DNA of 64,000 nucleotides from Druceiella hillmani (taxonomy: Eukaryota; Arthropoda; Insecta; Lepidoptera; Hepialidae): contig JAYKKI010000052.1 of the NCBI GenBank assembly GCA_039881145.1, positions 10,207,501 through 10,271,500 of the forward strand. The letters are read 5' to 3'. The position numbers and the translations under genes are program-made. Shown here piece by piece: positions 1 to 11,720 of the stretch. The notes below the pieces were generated by a model. It saw nothing but the letters and a program-made list of their open reading frames with translations. It ran no database searches and was not told the origin of the DNA. How positions within the stretch are numbered: the first letter of the stretch is position 1; the number at the start of each line of letters is the position of its first letter.

Positions 1-312
1 ACGAAAACACCTTCAAAATTTAGGTATATTCCCTCTTTTCATAGTTAATAAATTTAAATCAATAAATAAACTAAAACCCCTTCAAAATTTAAATATATTA
101 CCATATTTAATAGTTAATAAATGTATATCAATAAATAAACTAGAACACCTTCAAAATTGAGGTATATTACCCTCTTTTCATAGTTAATAAATTTATATCA
201 AGAAATAAACTAAAACACCTTCTAAATTTAGGTATATTACTCTCTTTTCATAGTTAATAAATTTAAATGAATAAACTAAAACACCTTCAAAATTTAGGTA
301 TATTACCCTCTT
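1..312. repeat. tandem repeat, about 70-bp unit, 4.5 copies
   Basis: The phrase 'caccttcaaaatttaggta' returns about every 70 bp, followed each time by a 'cttttcatagttaataaat' segment. Copies differ by a few substitutions and small indels, and one lacks a few bases near 'aaatgaataaac'. The array probably extends left of the window. It has no coding potential and no hairpin character. Confidence 0.9.
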
Positions 313-660
313 TCTCCCGTTCTATACCTTAATGCCATCCATGTTAATACATTAATTATACGTGATTTTAGTTACTATTATCAAATGCCCGGCATGCGTT
401 GCAATGATTATTTAAATTTGTTTGTAATCTGTTTAACGTGGGTACACATATATAGAGCAAATACATTAATCGTTCCGTCCAGCGACTTTGTTCTCGCAAA
501 CTTTTGAAGTAAAAACTTCGTTAGGCGCACATGCGCACTTTGCGCACCAGCGCACTTTTTCTGTGCAGTGAACGAAACTGAACCATTACGCCCCCGTCGG
601 TGATGCTGAGCCATCAGGTTCAGGTTGGTGACGCTGAATTGGGTCAATGCGGTTCCCTTC
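313..660. other. non-repetitive stretch with a gcgcac cluster
   Basis: This stretch is GC-richer than its flanks. Around 522-557 'gcgcac' occurs four times in close succession, a motif that returns inside the next array as 'ggcgcaccaagcgca', so the array may have been seeded from here. A minus-strand frame of 85 codons crosses it, but its product is not recognised. No gene is called. Confidence 0.5.
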
Positions 661-1275
661 GGCATCGACTACTTTTTTGGGCGCACCAAGCGCCATATTT
701 TAAAATATCAAGTGAACTACTTTTTAGGCATACCATGCGAGCTATTTTAAAATTTCAAGTGAACTACTTTTTTAGGCGCACCAAGCGCACTATTTTGAAA
801 TGTCAAGGGAACCACTTTTTTGGGCGCATCAAACGCAATATTTTAAAATATCAAGTGAACTATTTTTTAGGCATACCATGCGAGCTATTTTAAAATTTCA
901 AGTGAACTACTTTTTTAGGTGCACCAAGCGCACTATTTTGAAATGTCAAGGGAACCACTTTTTTGGACGCATCAAACGCAATAATTTAAAATATCAAGTG
1001 AACTACTTTTTAGGCATACCATGCGAGCTATTTTAAAATTTCAAGTGAACTACCTTTTTAGGCGCACCAAGCGCAATATTTTAAAATGTCAAGGGACTAC
1101 TTTTTAGGCGCACCGGGAGCAATATTTTAAAATATCAAGTGAACTACATTTTAAGCATACCATGCGAACTATTTTAAAATTTCAAGGAAACTACTTTTTT
1201 AGGCGCACCAAGCTCAATATTTTAAAATATCAAGGGAGATACTTTTTCAGGCACACCAAGCGCAATATTTTACAC
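661..1275. repeat. 48-bp tandem repeat with 143-bp higher-order unit
   Basis: Units read 'aggcgcaccaagcgca' + 'atattttaaaat' + 'atcaagtgaactac', about 48 bp each. Three variants, marked 'cataccatgcgagc', 'caccaagcgcact' and 'catcaaacgcaat', repeat in fixed order. The first variant recurs near 721, 864 and 1007, giving a 143-bp higher-order period. Because 48 is a multiple of three, open frames of 78-97 codons run through the array and encode a 16-residue repeating peptide. That is a by-product of the period, not evidence of a gene. Confidence 0.92.
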
Positions 1276-1384
1276 CAACGCTTTTTGAATAATATTTTAT
1301 TTATATATAGTTTAATATAGTACACGAATGTTATTTTTTTTTTATTATATAATCAGAATATTTATTATATTATATAATCAGAAT

Positions 1385-1800
1385 TTTTTCAGAGAGTCAC
1401 TAACTGACATTACTTATTTGTATCACTAAGAAGTTTAGTACAAAGTTTCAACTCAATCGGGTAAACTATGCGCGAACGACCGTGATCGACTCATTCGGCG
1501 ACGCCGTTCACGCGAACTTTTTTTTCAGAATGTCACTGACATTACTTACTTGTATTACCAAGAAGTTTAGTACAAAGTTTCAACTCAATCGGGTAAAATA
1601 TGCGCGAACCACCATAATGATCCATTCGGCGACTTCGTTCGCGCGAACTTTTTTTTTCAGAATGTCGCTAACTGACATTACTTATTTGTATTACTAAGAA
1701 GTTTAGTACAAAGTTTCAACTCAGTCGGATGAACGATGCGCGAACAATCACAACCGATTCGCCCGGCGATTGCGTTTGCTTTTCGTTTTTCAGAAACCTT
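1385..1800. repeat. 133-bp tandem repeat, 3 copies
   Basis: Each copy runs from a T-tract plus 'cagaatgtcactgac' through 'agaagtttagtacaaagt' and 'caactcaatcgggtaaa' to 'atgcgcgaac' and a CpG-rich 'cattcggcgac' tail. Copies begin near 1386, 1520 and 1652, with a partial fourth start near 1785. The tails vary more than the cores. A 71-codon frame crosses two copies and is not considered a gene. Confidence 0.9.
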
Positions 1801-2640
1801 GCCCAGCATGCGCACAACTACTTATCAAATTTTCTTCGCAATCTGATGAACGAAAGTATAAAAGACTAACAAATAAACATTTATAATTATATATAATATT
1901 AGCTTAATCTTTATTACATAGTTGTATCATTAACTATTATTTTGTAATGGAAAGTTAATTTTATAATATCTCACTCAGAGTCAATTGCAGGGTGACTCTT
2001 TGACTCACGTAACCAAGTGTGTAAATACGTTGAAGTCTCGAAATAAATAAATAATATTTTTTGCCATATAATAATTACTCAATACAAACAAATTTTCTTG
2101 ATAGGGAAATGTTGAGAATTATATTGATGTTTTGTGTTTTCAATTGTTTATATACATAACTGTCTTTGGCCCTAATGTTATCGACCATACAAGAAACGTC
2201 GGCGAGCCGTGCGTCATAAAGAGCGCAATTTTTTACGATCGTGACATTACCGAATCGCTTGGCTTCGTTCGACCCTGGTATCTTTATACACACGACGCTT
2301 CACGACGGACGCAATAGCCAGCTTAAACGAGTTATAACGAGGAAGACGAAATATTTACGGGCTATGGCGACGAAATGAGATCCGCAACGCTAGCGATCAT
2401 GTCGTAGCATTAGTGTTTGTTTTTGCTCTTTGCGAGACAATGTGCACGCAAAAACTGTGATCGCTGTAGGGGTGGGAAGCCAGTGGTTTTGTGGCGTATT
2501 TTATTTAGTAATTACTATAGTCTTCGCAAAGAAATTTGGGTCATTATATACTACTTTTACTTTCATTATTGTTTAATAAATTAAGTCATTGGTGAAAATC
2601 AAAGAACACACGATGCGTTTTATTATCGTTTTTTAAATAA
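1801..2640. other. no gene found
   Basis: Mostly AT-rich and non-repetitive, with a modestly GC-richer part at about 2185-2480. Overlapping frames of 61 and 72 codons on opposite strands between 2075 and 2317 show no recognisable domain. Nothing further can be supported. Confidence 0.5.
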
Positions 2641-2800
2641 TTAATATATTTGGCGTTAATTTTGTAGAAATTCATTATCCGCTATCAAATGAAACTACGT
2701 GATGTAGTATTATTACTACTTTCTTTAAGTTCTGTGCCACGACCTAGGTTTCCTTGTATTACAACATCTTCAGGTGGGCAATTAGCAAAGGAAAAATAAT
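2641..2800 (+). repeat. dispersed repeat B (cctaggt family), copy 1
   Basis: The order of modules is 'ttggcgttaattttgtaga', 'actacgtgatgtagtatta', 'ccacgacctaggtttcctt' and 'catcttcaggtgggc'. The same modules in the same order occur at 21.2 kb, and as a fold-back pair at 21.47-21.71 kb. This is a transposable-element family of unknown class; a LINE 3' end or MITE is possible. A partial relative of the first module lies near 3470-3500. Confidence 0.8.
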
Positions 2801-2885
2801 TGTAAGAATAAGTTATTAAAAGCAAAGAGCAGAAGGAATATGTAAGACGAACCGGATAATCTTTAGTGTGGATCGTTTGGGGCCG

Positions 2886-3160
2886 AGTACGAGAAAAGAT
2901 AGTTTTGTAGAAAATTGTTCATAAAAACTAAATTATTTGACAAATCATTTTCAAATACGAGAAAAGGAAGTTTTGTAGAAAATTGTTTATGAAAACTAAA
3001 TTATTTGACAAATCATTTTCAAGTACGAGAAAAGATAGTTTTGTAGAAAATTGTTCATAAAAACTAAATTATTTGACAAATCATTTTCAAGTACGAGAAA
3101 AGCGAGTTTTGTAGAAAATTGTTCATAAAAATTAAACTACTTAACAAATCATTTTGCAAG
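2886..3160. repeat. 69-bp tandem repeat, 4 copies
   Basis: The unit starts 'tacgagaaaagatagtttt' and continues 'gtagaaaattgttcataaa' and 'ttatttgacaaatcatttt'. Starts fall near 2887, 2955, 3023 and 3092, and the last copy degrades into unique sequence. Copies are highly similar, so the expansion is fairly recent. Confidence 0.92.
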
Positions 3161-4625
3161 TCAATAGGAATTTATTTTTTAGATCGGTAGAAAAAAATAC
3201 TCATTAAAATCGGTCAAGAATTTGAACCTGTAGCTTATCGTCATACTTACATACATATGTACAAACTAAAATATTTAGGCGTTTGTCACTTTGTATTATA
3301 TATTATTAGTAATTTAAAAAATGGCATATGGCTCTTTCTGTTAAGTTATATTAAAAGATATTAGATTATTCTAAACTTACCCGAATTATAATTACTTCTG
3401 CCGTCAAAATTCGGGGTTAGACGATAATAAAGACACGCCTACGAGGATATACAAAATTAAAGCTTATTGAATATATTTGGCGTTAAGTTTATAGAAATTA
3501 ATTTTTATTAATAACTAGTTAAAAACATTAAGTGAGTAACGATTATATTTCAACAAAAAGTGAGAGCGTCGAGGAATAAATTCGTTTCGTGAAAAGTTTG
3601 AAAACAATGAGTGGAAACTTTAATGCTTCCCTATCTTGATATTAGAAGCCTTCGTTTTTAGTATGTGCTTTTTCTTGCTATAGGTAATTGTTATTAAACA
3701 TATTATCATGTTCCTAATTGTCTATGTCATCATTAATGTTACAAATTTTTAGTTTGGTTAAGTGTTATTTTGTTTTGAATATAATCACGTATCCGATAAC
3801 ACTAGTAAACATAGATATTTATCGAAAAATATGGTCCGAGGTCCAACTCGGGTTGTTTTAAGCTTGTTGACTTGAAGCGTTTTTAAAATCGATACGGAGT
3901 GTGGGGAGGCAATTGCGCTCAAAAGAGTAACAGTTTCTGTAGAAGTCATTTCAAATTACAATGATTTGAGTATGAAATAGATTAAGCGCCGCCGGCTTAG
4001 TCTCGTTTTAAAGAGTAAGGATGAAAGTTTATGCCATTATCGCTCCGACATTCGCGGCGAAGTGCGAAGTTCGTTCGGTTTTTCATAAACTTTAACTAAT
4101 CTTCCGGGATGTTCCAAACTGCTTTTCGGCAGCCCTACTTCAAGCGGTGGACGCGGTCGCGGCGCGAGCGGCGAGCGACCTTGGCGCTCATGTGATTCGG
4201 TTGCTGACACCCGAATATTACTGTTGCATGTATAATTGTGTGAAGCAACAATTCGATTACGCGACTCCTAAACGAAGTTGTGCCAGTGTACGTTTTACGG
4301 AATGCAGTTTGATGTATCCTTCGATGTAGATAATCTACGAGAACTCACATTGTTTTCTTTAGGGTGCATTAAAATTTTCAGGTTCACATTCGAACATTAT
4401 CCTATCATTATGACTCGGCTGTCATCTTTTACAGAGTTAAGGAGGAAAATTCGATCTTTTTAAGATAAAAATATTAAAAAAAAATGTTTTTCTTTAAATC
4501 CACCCAGCTATAAGTCTTATCATTTTAAAAAGCTCCGTATGTATATATTTTTTTTAAACAGACTTAACATAAGTTACTAAAAGTGGTTTTGAAGTTTAAA
4601 TAAAATTTTTGAATTAAAGAAGCCA
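3161..4625. other. no gene found; GC-richer block near 4.0-4.3 kb
   Basis: Low-complexity AT sequence, with a GC-richer block at about 3975-4280 rich in CpG ('cggtcgcggcgcgagcggcg' near 4150). Two overlapping plus frames of 60-61 codons begin here but show no domain and have no convincing splice context. The block could be regulatory DNA or a short exon, and I cannot decide which. Confidence 0.4.
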
Positions 4626-4629
4626 AAAA

Positions 4630-4960
4630 CAGAAAAAATATCAAGATGTAATCATTAAATGTCGTTATGTGTGTATATTTGGTGTCTTCTACTCTTTTAA
4701 TTTTAACTTCTTAGTCTGACGTTACTAAATGTCTTTAATTTTGATGTATAAATTTAGTCTTATTCATTTGTATTTTACTTGAAAATAATTATATTGTCAG
4801 GGCGTTTATATACAAGAATTTTCCATTTGTATTTAATAACATTGATATTGATATTTATAGACAGTATTACCTATTTTATATATTCCAAGACAATCGTACT
4901 TAAGTAGTAAACTCCAGTTGCGCGTCTTAACTGACAAAATTTTTTTTTACAAAGACGTAT
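4630..4960 (+). repeat. dispersed repeat C, copy 1
   Basis: Colinear with 22608-22955. Shared blocks in order are 'atatcaagatgt', 'ctgacgttactaaat', 'cttgaaaataattat', 'cattgatattgatat', 'acaatcgtacttaa' and 'gtaaactc...gcgcgtc'. Divergence with indels indicates an old family. No coding remnant or terminal repeat was seen, so the class is unknown. Confidence 0.8.
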
Positions 4961-5789
4961 GAATATGTCTCGTTAAGACCTTAACTAGACTATATAGCAC
5001 TCACCTACTGTTATATACCAATAACCTCGCTTTCAAACCGTTTATTCTTTATTGGTATTAAGAATTATTATATTGACTCTAATTTCACAAAGAATACTAA
5101 TGTAAGAAGACTAATGCTTTTTTAAGCAGGCGTCTGACATTTAGCCTCTCGTGACCCCATTCCGTATTGGCGATTCTTGTTTCGTCAATTCTTTAAACAA
5201 ATTTCGTCAACTTTTCAAACAAAGTTATTATAAGTTTTACGTAACTTTTAAAAGTTTCATTTTTAATCTTCAATTTTTATTATTATTTATTTTGATGTCC
5301 GTACAATCCGAATAACGCTCTTCGAGTATCTCGCTGTAGTTTATCTTGTATTTTAACACGCTTCAATTAATTTAACTTGTGTCTTCTTAAAATTTACAAC
5401 TTGAATTTCATTCACTCATAGTTGTATCGATTTGAAATCATTAATTGTCATCAGTTATCAATAGTCGTATCAGTCACATGAAACTTTCCTTTCAGCAAAT
5501 AAAGTACTCAGAGCCTACTGACACAAATTTGTGTGGTATTTAGGTAATGAATAGTACCTTTTAAGGTAACTCACGTACTACACGCTACACATTACTATCT
5601 CTGCGCTGGGTATCACTAAAAGCGGGTCACCGCTACAAAGGGGGTCAGCGGGTCCACAATACAATTGGTTGTAATTTAATTAGGGTCGCTTAAAGCCGGG
5701 TGCGGGTGTCCCTTGGAATTCTGTATATGGATAATTTGCACTGATGCTGGTAAGTGTTTTAATTGTCTTCAAAGTTAGTTTAACATACG
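4961..5789. other. no gene found
   Basis: AT-rich and non-repetitive. A GC-richer part at about 5595-5715 holds several 'gcgggt' words ('agcgggtcaccgc', 'cagcgggtccac', 'ccgggtgcgggtg'). No open frame, RNA fold or transposon signature was recognised. Confidence 0.45.
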
Positions 5790-5849
5790 CTTATACTATA
5801 TAAAGCGGAAAAATATTGTTTATATGCGCTATTGTTTATATGCAATTAC

Positions 5850-6620
5850 ACGTCCTATTTCAAAAATTATTTTTGTGTTACCAAGCCCATATTTCGAGAA
5901 AGACTATAAACTATATATGATTATGCCACAAATTATGGGCGGCAGACCAATGATAAAGCGGAATTTTTTTGTTTGCTTTGTTTGTTCTCGCTAATCTCTA
6001 GAATTATATGGCTGACTTCAAATATTGTTTTTATGTCATAAAGCGCATATTTCGAGAGAGATTATAAACTATATATTATTATGCCACGATTTATGGTGGC
6101 AGAGCAATGATAAAGGGAATGTTTTTTTTTGTTTGCTTTGTTCTCGTTTATCTCTAGAATTACACGGCTGATTTCAAATATTATTTTTTATGTCGTAAAG
6201 CGCATATTTTGAGAAAGACTGTAAGCTATATATTATTACGCCACAATTTATGGGAGTAGAGAAATGACAAAACGGAAAAGCTTTTTGTTTAAATCATTCA
6301 CAAATTATTTGCTTTGTTTGTTCGGGTTAATCTCTAGGATTACACAGCTGATTTCAAATATTATTTTTATGTTATAAAGCTTCTACTCGTATTTTGAGAA
6401 GAAATATAAACTGTATATTATTATGCCACGATTTTCGGGGGCAGACCAATGATAAAATGTAAAAGTTTTTTGTTTGCTTAACGCGTTATTCTCCAGAATT
6501 ACACGGCTGATTTCAAATATTATCTTTGTGTTATAAAACCTGTATTTCTAAAAGAATCATAAACTATATATTATTACACAACAATTTATGGTGGCAGAGC
6601 AATGATAAAGGGGAATGTTT
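5850..6620. repeat. tandem repeat of about 160 bp inside the Helitron-like element
   Basis: The block 'aaagcgcatatttcgagaa', 'actataaactatatattat', 'tatgccac', 'gggcagaccaatgataaa' and 'gtttgctttgtt' recurs about five times, beginning near 5880, 6040, 6195, 6375 and 6535. Copies are diverged and carry small insertions. This is an internal segment of the mobile element that has multiplied in place. Confidence 0.85.
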
Positions 6621-6639
6621 TTTAGTTAAAAATCATGGT

Positions 6640-6830
6640 GCATATTTAAAAAAAAAATTATATAGCTATAATTTTCCCACAACCTTTGTGGGGGCTTTTA
6701 AAACTCTATTATTTCATAATTATAGGTGGAGTAGTTCTAAAAATAAGGACGGGGAACATATTTTTTGTTTTTTTTTCAGTATATCTCTGATGATATATTA
6801 TTTAAAATTATGAAAAAAGCCTTTTATGAA
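6640..6830. repeat. dispersed segment shared with 50.7-50.9 kb
   Basis: The phrases 'cacaacctttg', 'aaaactct...tttcataatt', 'ttttcagtatatctctgat' and 'aaaattatgaa' occur in the same order at 50735-50895. It extends the composite element here and abuts the inverted MITE there, so the two are copies of one decayed repeat. Frames of 60-95 codons across it are not gene-like. Confidence 0.65.
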
Positions 6831-6949
6831 CCTTTATTCTTAATCCTTTCAAGCGATATCCCACACTACATATGGAATCAAAATAAAATGCGAAAAGGTA
6901 CTTTATTTTTCCCCCAAAATTTCTGTGTAAATATTATTGATTTTTAGCT

Positions 6950-7110
6950 GATTTATGTGCCGGTTAACATGTTTTATTACTATGCTGAATTTCAAGTTCC
7001 TACTTTAAACGATTTCTGAATAAAAGGATCTGACAGATGGACGAACAGACAATTGAGTCATCTCATAAGGATTCAGTTTTTCCTTTTGAAGTACCTTAAA
7101 AATAAAACGG
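6950..7110 (+). repeat. dispersed repeat E, right-end fragment
   Basis: 'tatgctgaatttcaagttc' is followed by 'tgacagatggacgaacagac', 'catctcataaggattca' and 'gtttttccttttgaagtac'. This resembles a very common lepidopteran repeat that ends '...tcctataagggttccgtttttccttttgaggtacggaaccc'. Related fragments lie at 46.4 and 55.35 kb on the same strand, and at 25.9, 56.6 and 60.6 kb on the other. Confidence 0.6.
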
Positions 7111-7275
7111 AAATCTGGGAATGTTTTTACCAGCGCAAGGCGGAGAGAGATCGGTTTTTAATTGATGATCATCCTGTGCATTCTCGCCGATAAAGCCCAG
7201 ACCCCGAAGATCGGTATCGTTTGCTGAACAGCATTAAGACAATTGTACGCGGGTGAAACGGCGGGGCACAGTTAT

Positions 7276-7976
7276 TAAAAAATAAAGCTCTGATCCATTG
7301 AATGATTATACAGTGTAAGTAACTTCAATTGATCACATTATATGTATCCAATCTGTAAAATCTTCAATAATCTAATCGATGCGTGAATGGCGAGTATAAT
7401 CGTTTCATATTGTTTGTGAACGCAATAGTATTTTAATCCACAGCAATGCGACTATTTATATCGGAGTTTATGCACTGTGGCGCATATTTCTGATGCTGTA
7501 AGGCGTCTATTCCGTTTGGGAATAACAATGAATTTTTTCTCAGTTGAACTCATTTTGAGCGTGGACGGTCACAATTGCTGCCAGTCTACTTGTATCGGCG
7601 ATGGTGCGAAGAATAAAAGTTTTGGATAATTTAAGTTAACAGACATGGATAATTTAAGTTGACTATAATATACTCAGATTTCTTTATTACGAAAAAAGAC
7701 AATTGCAGGCCGCGTTTCGGTGCTGATTTTTTTCTTTTTTTCTTCTTTATAGGACGTATTAACTGAAGAAACAGTAAATTCGTAATAAGCGGATAGTAAA
7801 ATTATTTAAATCACTTTAAACCTGATTAATCGAGCAAAAATAATCGCCCCCTATAAATCGTGTAAAAGAATAAGAAAGGAAAATAATAAAAAAATAACAA
7901 GTACGTTACTAACTTTTGCACCGCCCACTAATGTTTTTATACAATCCATAAATTATATCCTGGCCTAACAAATACA
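7276..7976. other. no gene found
   Basis: AT-rich. A short direct repeat 'ggataatttaagttaac/gac' occurs twice at about 7623-7665. No coding or RNA feature was recognised. Confidence 0.5.
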
Positions 7977-8303
7977 TAAAAAAAACAGTGAGTCGTCACG
8001 GGACGCCTGGCAGATGTGAAACATCGTGTTCGTACAACTAATATGCATAAAAGACAAGATTATTACAGGAACTAAATATAGCATAATGAAAAAATAAAGT
8101 ATTACGAATTTCTTACAGAAAATGGTGACTTTATTTAATTAACATTTATTTACAATTAATACAAAAATACACTCTACTACATATATACTGTATATATATA
8201 CCTTAGTATAGCGTGGCGACCCGTCGCCACGGCAAGCGTCGCCACGCCAACGGTCCGGTTTATACCTGCGCCTATAGATGTTTCACATCAAAAACTGTTT
8301 GGG
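7977..8303 (+). mobile_element. MITE family A, single-unit copy
   Basis: Starts 'aaacagtgagtcgtcacggg' + 'acgcctggcagatgtgaaac' and ends 'agatgtttcacatc' + 'aaaaactgttt'. The words 'gatgtgaaacatc' and 'gatgtttcacatc' are exact reverse complements near the two ends, and the outermost aaacagt/actgttt also pair. The 3' half carries a GC-rich double palindrome: gtggcgac at 8213-8220 pairs with gtcgccac at 8223-8230, and a competing partner lies at 8238-8247. It has no coding capacity. Other copies are at 48.6-49.85 kb and, inverted, at 50.9-51.3 kb. Confidence 0.85.
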
Positions 8304-9002
8304 TATGCAAGTATATGTCTAGTGTTGAACATACAGATTTTTATTTTATTTTATAAAAAAGTTTGGGATTATATATGATCTTAAAAGTTTGGTCAATCTA
8401 TCTAGTATTATTTATATAAAAGATACAAATATTACTACAATAGAAAAGCAGTACCCATATATTAAAATCAATAACCACCCACGATAAAATGTGTGCATGC
8501 ACATATATAGCTCAGTTGCTTACACGGCAGCATTGTGGCTGGTCGTTTTTAACAGATAATTTTATAAACCAAACATTGTTCGCAGAAGCCAATATAACTT
8601 CATGGCCATTCTAGAAGTTTAGATATACCAGTCTTAATATAAATAAAATTAAAGGTATAACATACCACGCATAAGTTTATTATATTAAACTAATCGTGAT
8701 TTCAAGATTTAATGTTTGCAAAATGGTATCGACACAAATGACATAGACGATACGATGTGTTCAAAGCGTGAGAGAGACGAATATACATAATAGTTTTGGA
8801 GAAGATCTATAGAGATATACAATGCTTATTACCTTTAAAAATACTGTTATTTTCTTTGGTTGACTATAAGAACTTCATTAAAGTTTTATTGGTGAGAGAT
8901 ATACGATCGCCGCAGTCTACATAGTTCTTCTGCATATAATATTATATTAACCATTGTAATACAATATTTCCTTTTCGAGATTATTTTAGTTGTGTAAATC
9001 AT
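8304..9002. other. no gene found
   Basis: AT-rich unique DNA with many 'tatata' runs. No array, transposon end or convincing open frame is visible. Confidence 0.5.
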
Positions 9003-10470
9003 ACAATTACTTTTCCTATCTCCTATTATAAATATTACTTTACTGTTTGCCCTGATAAGTTACTGAAAAACATACACTCACGTTTCAGCTCCGCAACATT
9101 AAACAATAAGAGAATAAATCCCCGCTCTTAGATGACTTTGGATTTGGTTTTATTACATTGTTTTTCTTATCTCCTTTTATAAATATTTCTTTGCTGTATG
9201 CCCTGCTAAGTTACTGAAAGAATACACTAACGTTTTAGCTCCGCAACATTAAACAATAAGATAATAAATATCCACTCTTGGATGACTTTGGATTTGGTTT
9301 TATAAATACTATTACTTTTCCTATCTCCTTTTATAAATATTCCTTTACGGTATGCCCCGCTAAGTTACTGAAAGAATACACTAACGTTTCAGCTCCGCAA
9401 CATTAATCAATAAGATAATAAATCCCCGCTCTCAGATGACTTTGGATTTGGTTTTATTACATTGTTTTTCTTATCTCCTTTTATAAATATTTCTTTGCTG
9501 TATGCCCTGCTAAGTTACTGAAAGAATACACTAACGTTTTAGCTCCGCAACATTAAACAATAAGATAATAAATATCCACTCTTGGATGACTTTGGATTTG
9601 GTTTTATAAATACTATTACTTTTCCTATCTCCTTTTATAAATATTCCTTTACGGTATGCCCCGCTAAGTTACTGAAAGAATACACTAACGTTTCAGCTCC
9701 GCAACATTTAACAATAAGATAATAAATCTCCACTCTTAAATGACTTTGGATTTGGTTTTATAACTACAATTTTCTTATCTCCTTTATAAATATTTCTTTA
9801 CGATATGCCCCGCTAAGTTACTGAAAGAATACACTAACGTTTCAGCTCCGCAACATTAAACAATAAGAGAATAAATCTCTACTCTTAAATGACTTTGGAT
9901 TTGGTTTTATAAATACAATTACTTTTCCTATCTCCTTTTATAAATATTCCTTTACGGTATGCCCCGCTAAGTTACTGAAAGAATACACTAACGTTTCAGC
10001 TCCGCAACATTAAACAATAAGATAATAAATCTCCACTCATAGATGGATTTGGTTTTATAAATACAATTAATTTTCCTATCTCCTTTTATAAATATTCCTT
10101 TACGGTATGCCCCGCTAAGTTACTGAAAGAATACACTAACGTTTCAGCTCCGCAACATTAAACAATAAGATAATAAATCTCCACTCATAGATGGATTTGG
10201 TTTTATAAATACAATTAAATTTCCTATCTCCTTTTATAAATATTCCTTTACGGTATGCCCCGCTAAGTTACTGAAAGAATACACTAACGTTTCAGCTCCG
10301 CAACATTAATCAATAAGATAATAAATCCCCGCTCTTAGATGACTTTGGATTTGGTTTTATTACATTGTTTTTCTTATCTCCTTTTATAAATATTTCTTTG
10401 CTGTATGCCCTGCTAAGTTACTGAAAGAATACACTCACTTTTCAGATCCACAACATTGAACAATAAGAGA
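9003..10470. repeat. satellite-like array, about 150-bp unit, 10 copies
   Basis: The unit contains 'tcctatctccttttataaat', 'acggtatgccccgctaagtt', 'actgaaagaatacactaac', 'gtttcagctccgcaacatt' and 'gactttggatttggtttt'. Starts fall near 9003, 9161, 9313, 9465, 9616, 9767, 9918, 10065, 10216 and 10369. Two subtypes are seen ('ttgctgtatgccctg' versus 'ttacggtatgccccg'). The pair at 9161-9464 is repeated almost exactly at 9465-9766, so a dimer was copied as a block. Copies 7-9 lack a few bases in the 'gatgactttgg' part. Confidence 0.95.
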
Positions 10471-11399
10471 ATATATCGCGGTTAAGTTTCATGATTTACG
10501 GGGTACACAATAATACGAATATTTAGATATATATAATACATTGTAATACAGTGATGTATGTAATACAGTGTAATACTATGTATATATGTAATACAATGTG
10601 TAAATTGAAATTATAGATTATATTCTTCATGAAGATTTACCTGCTTTTAATATTATCGAATTTTAAAATAGGTTAACATCACGGAATTCGATAAAAAGAG
10701 ATCGGCAAAAGTGTATATAGTGTCGGGCCTACACATTATGCACACTGTGACATTCTTGTATATTGAAATTGAAAGAATAAGACCTCCAAAAGTTTTATTT
10801 AAATGGCCAATGAGACAAATGAGAAATTTTGTACTTTTTTTGTGAAAAGTCTGGTAATTTTCCATAATAATTTTTAAATAGTGTTTCTACGGGACGTTTT
10901 GAATCAGTAAAATGAAATTAAGTGCAGATTGAGCCCCGTAGTATTCCTCATAAACAGATGTAATTTACTAATTCATGAAAATCGCAGGCCAGACAAGAAT
11001 GTTGAAAAAAAGCCACGTAAAACTCGAAAAGACAAAGATATTAATTTTGAAAAAAAAACACAAATCAGTCGACAGATTAATTTCAATTAATTAAGGTAAC
11101 GGCTACATATTAAAAAGGCGTTCGATATCGATTAGTTTTTGTAATCGTTTCTAAAAACTTATTAACATTTCTTGAAATATTAAAAATATATTCTGGTTTT
11201 AACGAAGGTAGTTTTTTTTGTTTTCTATTATGATTACAAATTGGTTTTAATATTTTACTCCTTCCTTCTTGATTATCAATCGCAGAACTGTTTGGTTCTT
11301 TATTTTCTTAAAAATACCAGCTTTTTTATAAATTATGTTCTATTTCACAAAAGCCAAGCCACATTTCGCCGATTTCCTTTACGCAATTTACTTCCTATT
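10471..11399. other. no gene found; short gtaatacaatgtg cluster
   Basis: At about 10535-10605 a word like 'gtaatacagtg' recurs four to five times. The rest is AT-rich and unassigned. A 70-codon minus frame at 10653-10865 has no recognised domain. Confidence 0.45.
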
Positions 11400-11720
11400 A
11401 ATTAAACACTTCGTTATCCATAACGCAGCGTTACTTGTTTGACATCAGCCACGTTGGGAAACACTCGCACTTTGGCAAGACGACCCTGATTCTTGTAATC
11501 AACAATTACGGTCCAAATAAAACGGCAGTGTAACAAAGAAGCGTTGACAAAATGATGTGACTAATCGTTACGGTGGTAGACACCTGTCGCGAGGTGCGGG
11601 GCCGTCGACGCGCGTCGCCGCGTCGCGCAGCTGGAAGTCGCAAAGGTCACGCTGCCGTAAACCAAGGACGCGCTCCCAGACTGCCTGAAGCGGAAACTGT
11701 GTCTGGGCGATGTCATATCC
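11400..11720. promoter_or_regulatory. CpG-rich island, candidate regulatory element or short exon
   Basis: Composition rises sharply at 11575-11690, with runs such as 'gccgtcgacgcgcgtcgccg' and 'cgctcccagactgcctgaag'. E-box-like words caggtg/cacctg (11580s) and cagctg (11629-11634) are present. It is unique in the window, not tandem, and has no long open frame. Undermethylated, conserved CpG-rich islets of this sort in insect introns are often enhancers or promoters, so that label is inference. An unrecognised short exon is the alternative. Confidence 0.4.

Larger units (their letters stand above)
5790..7275 (+). mobile_element. eroded Helitron-like element (composite)
   Basis: The left edge 'atactatataaagcggaaa' resembles the usual start of a very common lepidopteran Helitron family (TCcatactaatattataaatgcgaaag). 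The body has 'gttcgcgttaatctctagaattacacggctgatttcaaat'-type phrases in pieces. The right edge 'gggtgaaacggcggggcaca' followed by 'gttat' resembles the family's 3' end, which normally closes with CTAG before a T. Here the terminal CTAG has decayed. The body is expanded by a tandem array and interrupted by another repeat at 6950-7110. There is no Rep/helicase coding, so it is non-autonomous. Assignment rests on recalled family features. Confidence 0.6.

Noticed and set aside
4147..4463. Small gene starting in the CpG-rich block at 4.15 kb
   Set aside because: Two short overlapping frames, no domain, no splice or poly-A logic; left as an unassigned block.
9003..10470. CRISPR-like array
   Set aside because: Whole units of about 150 bp repeat, without short constant repeats separated by unique spacers, and the DNA is eukaryotic in style.
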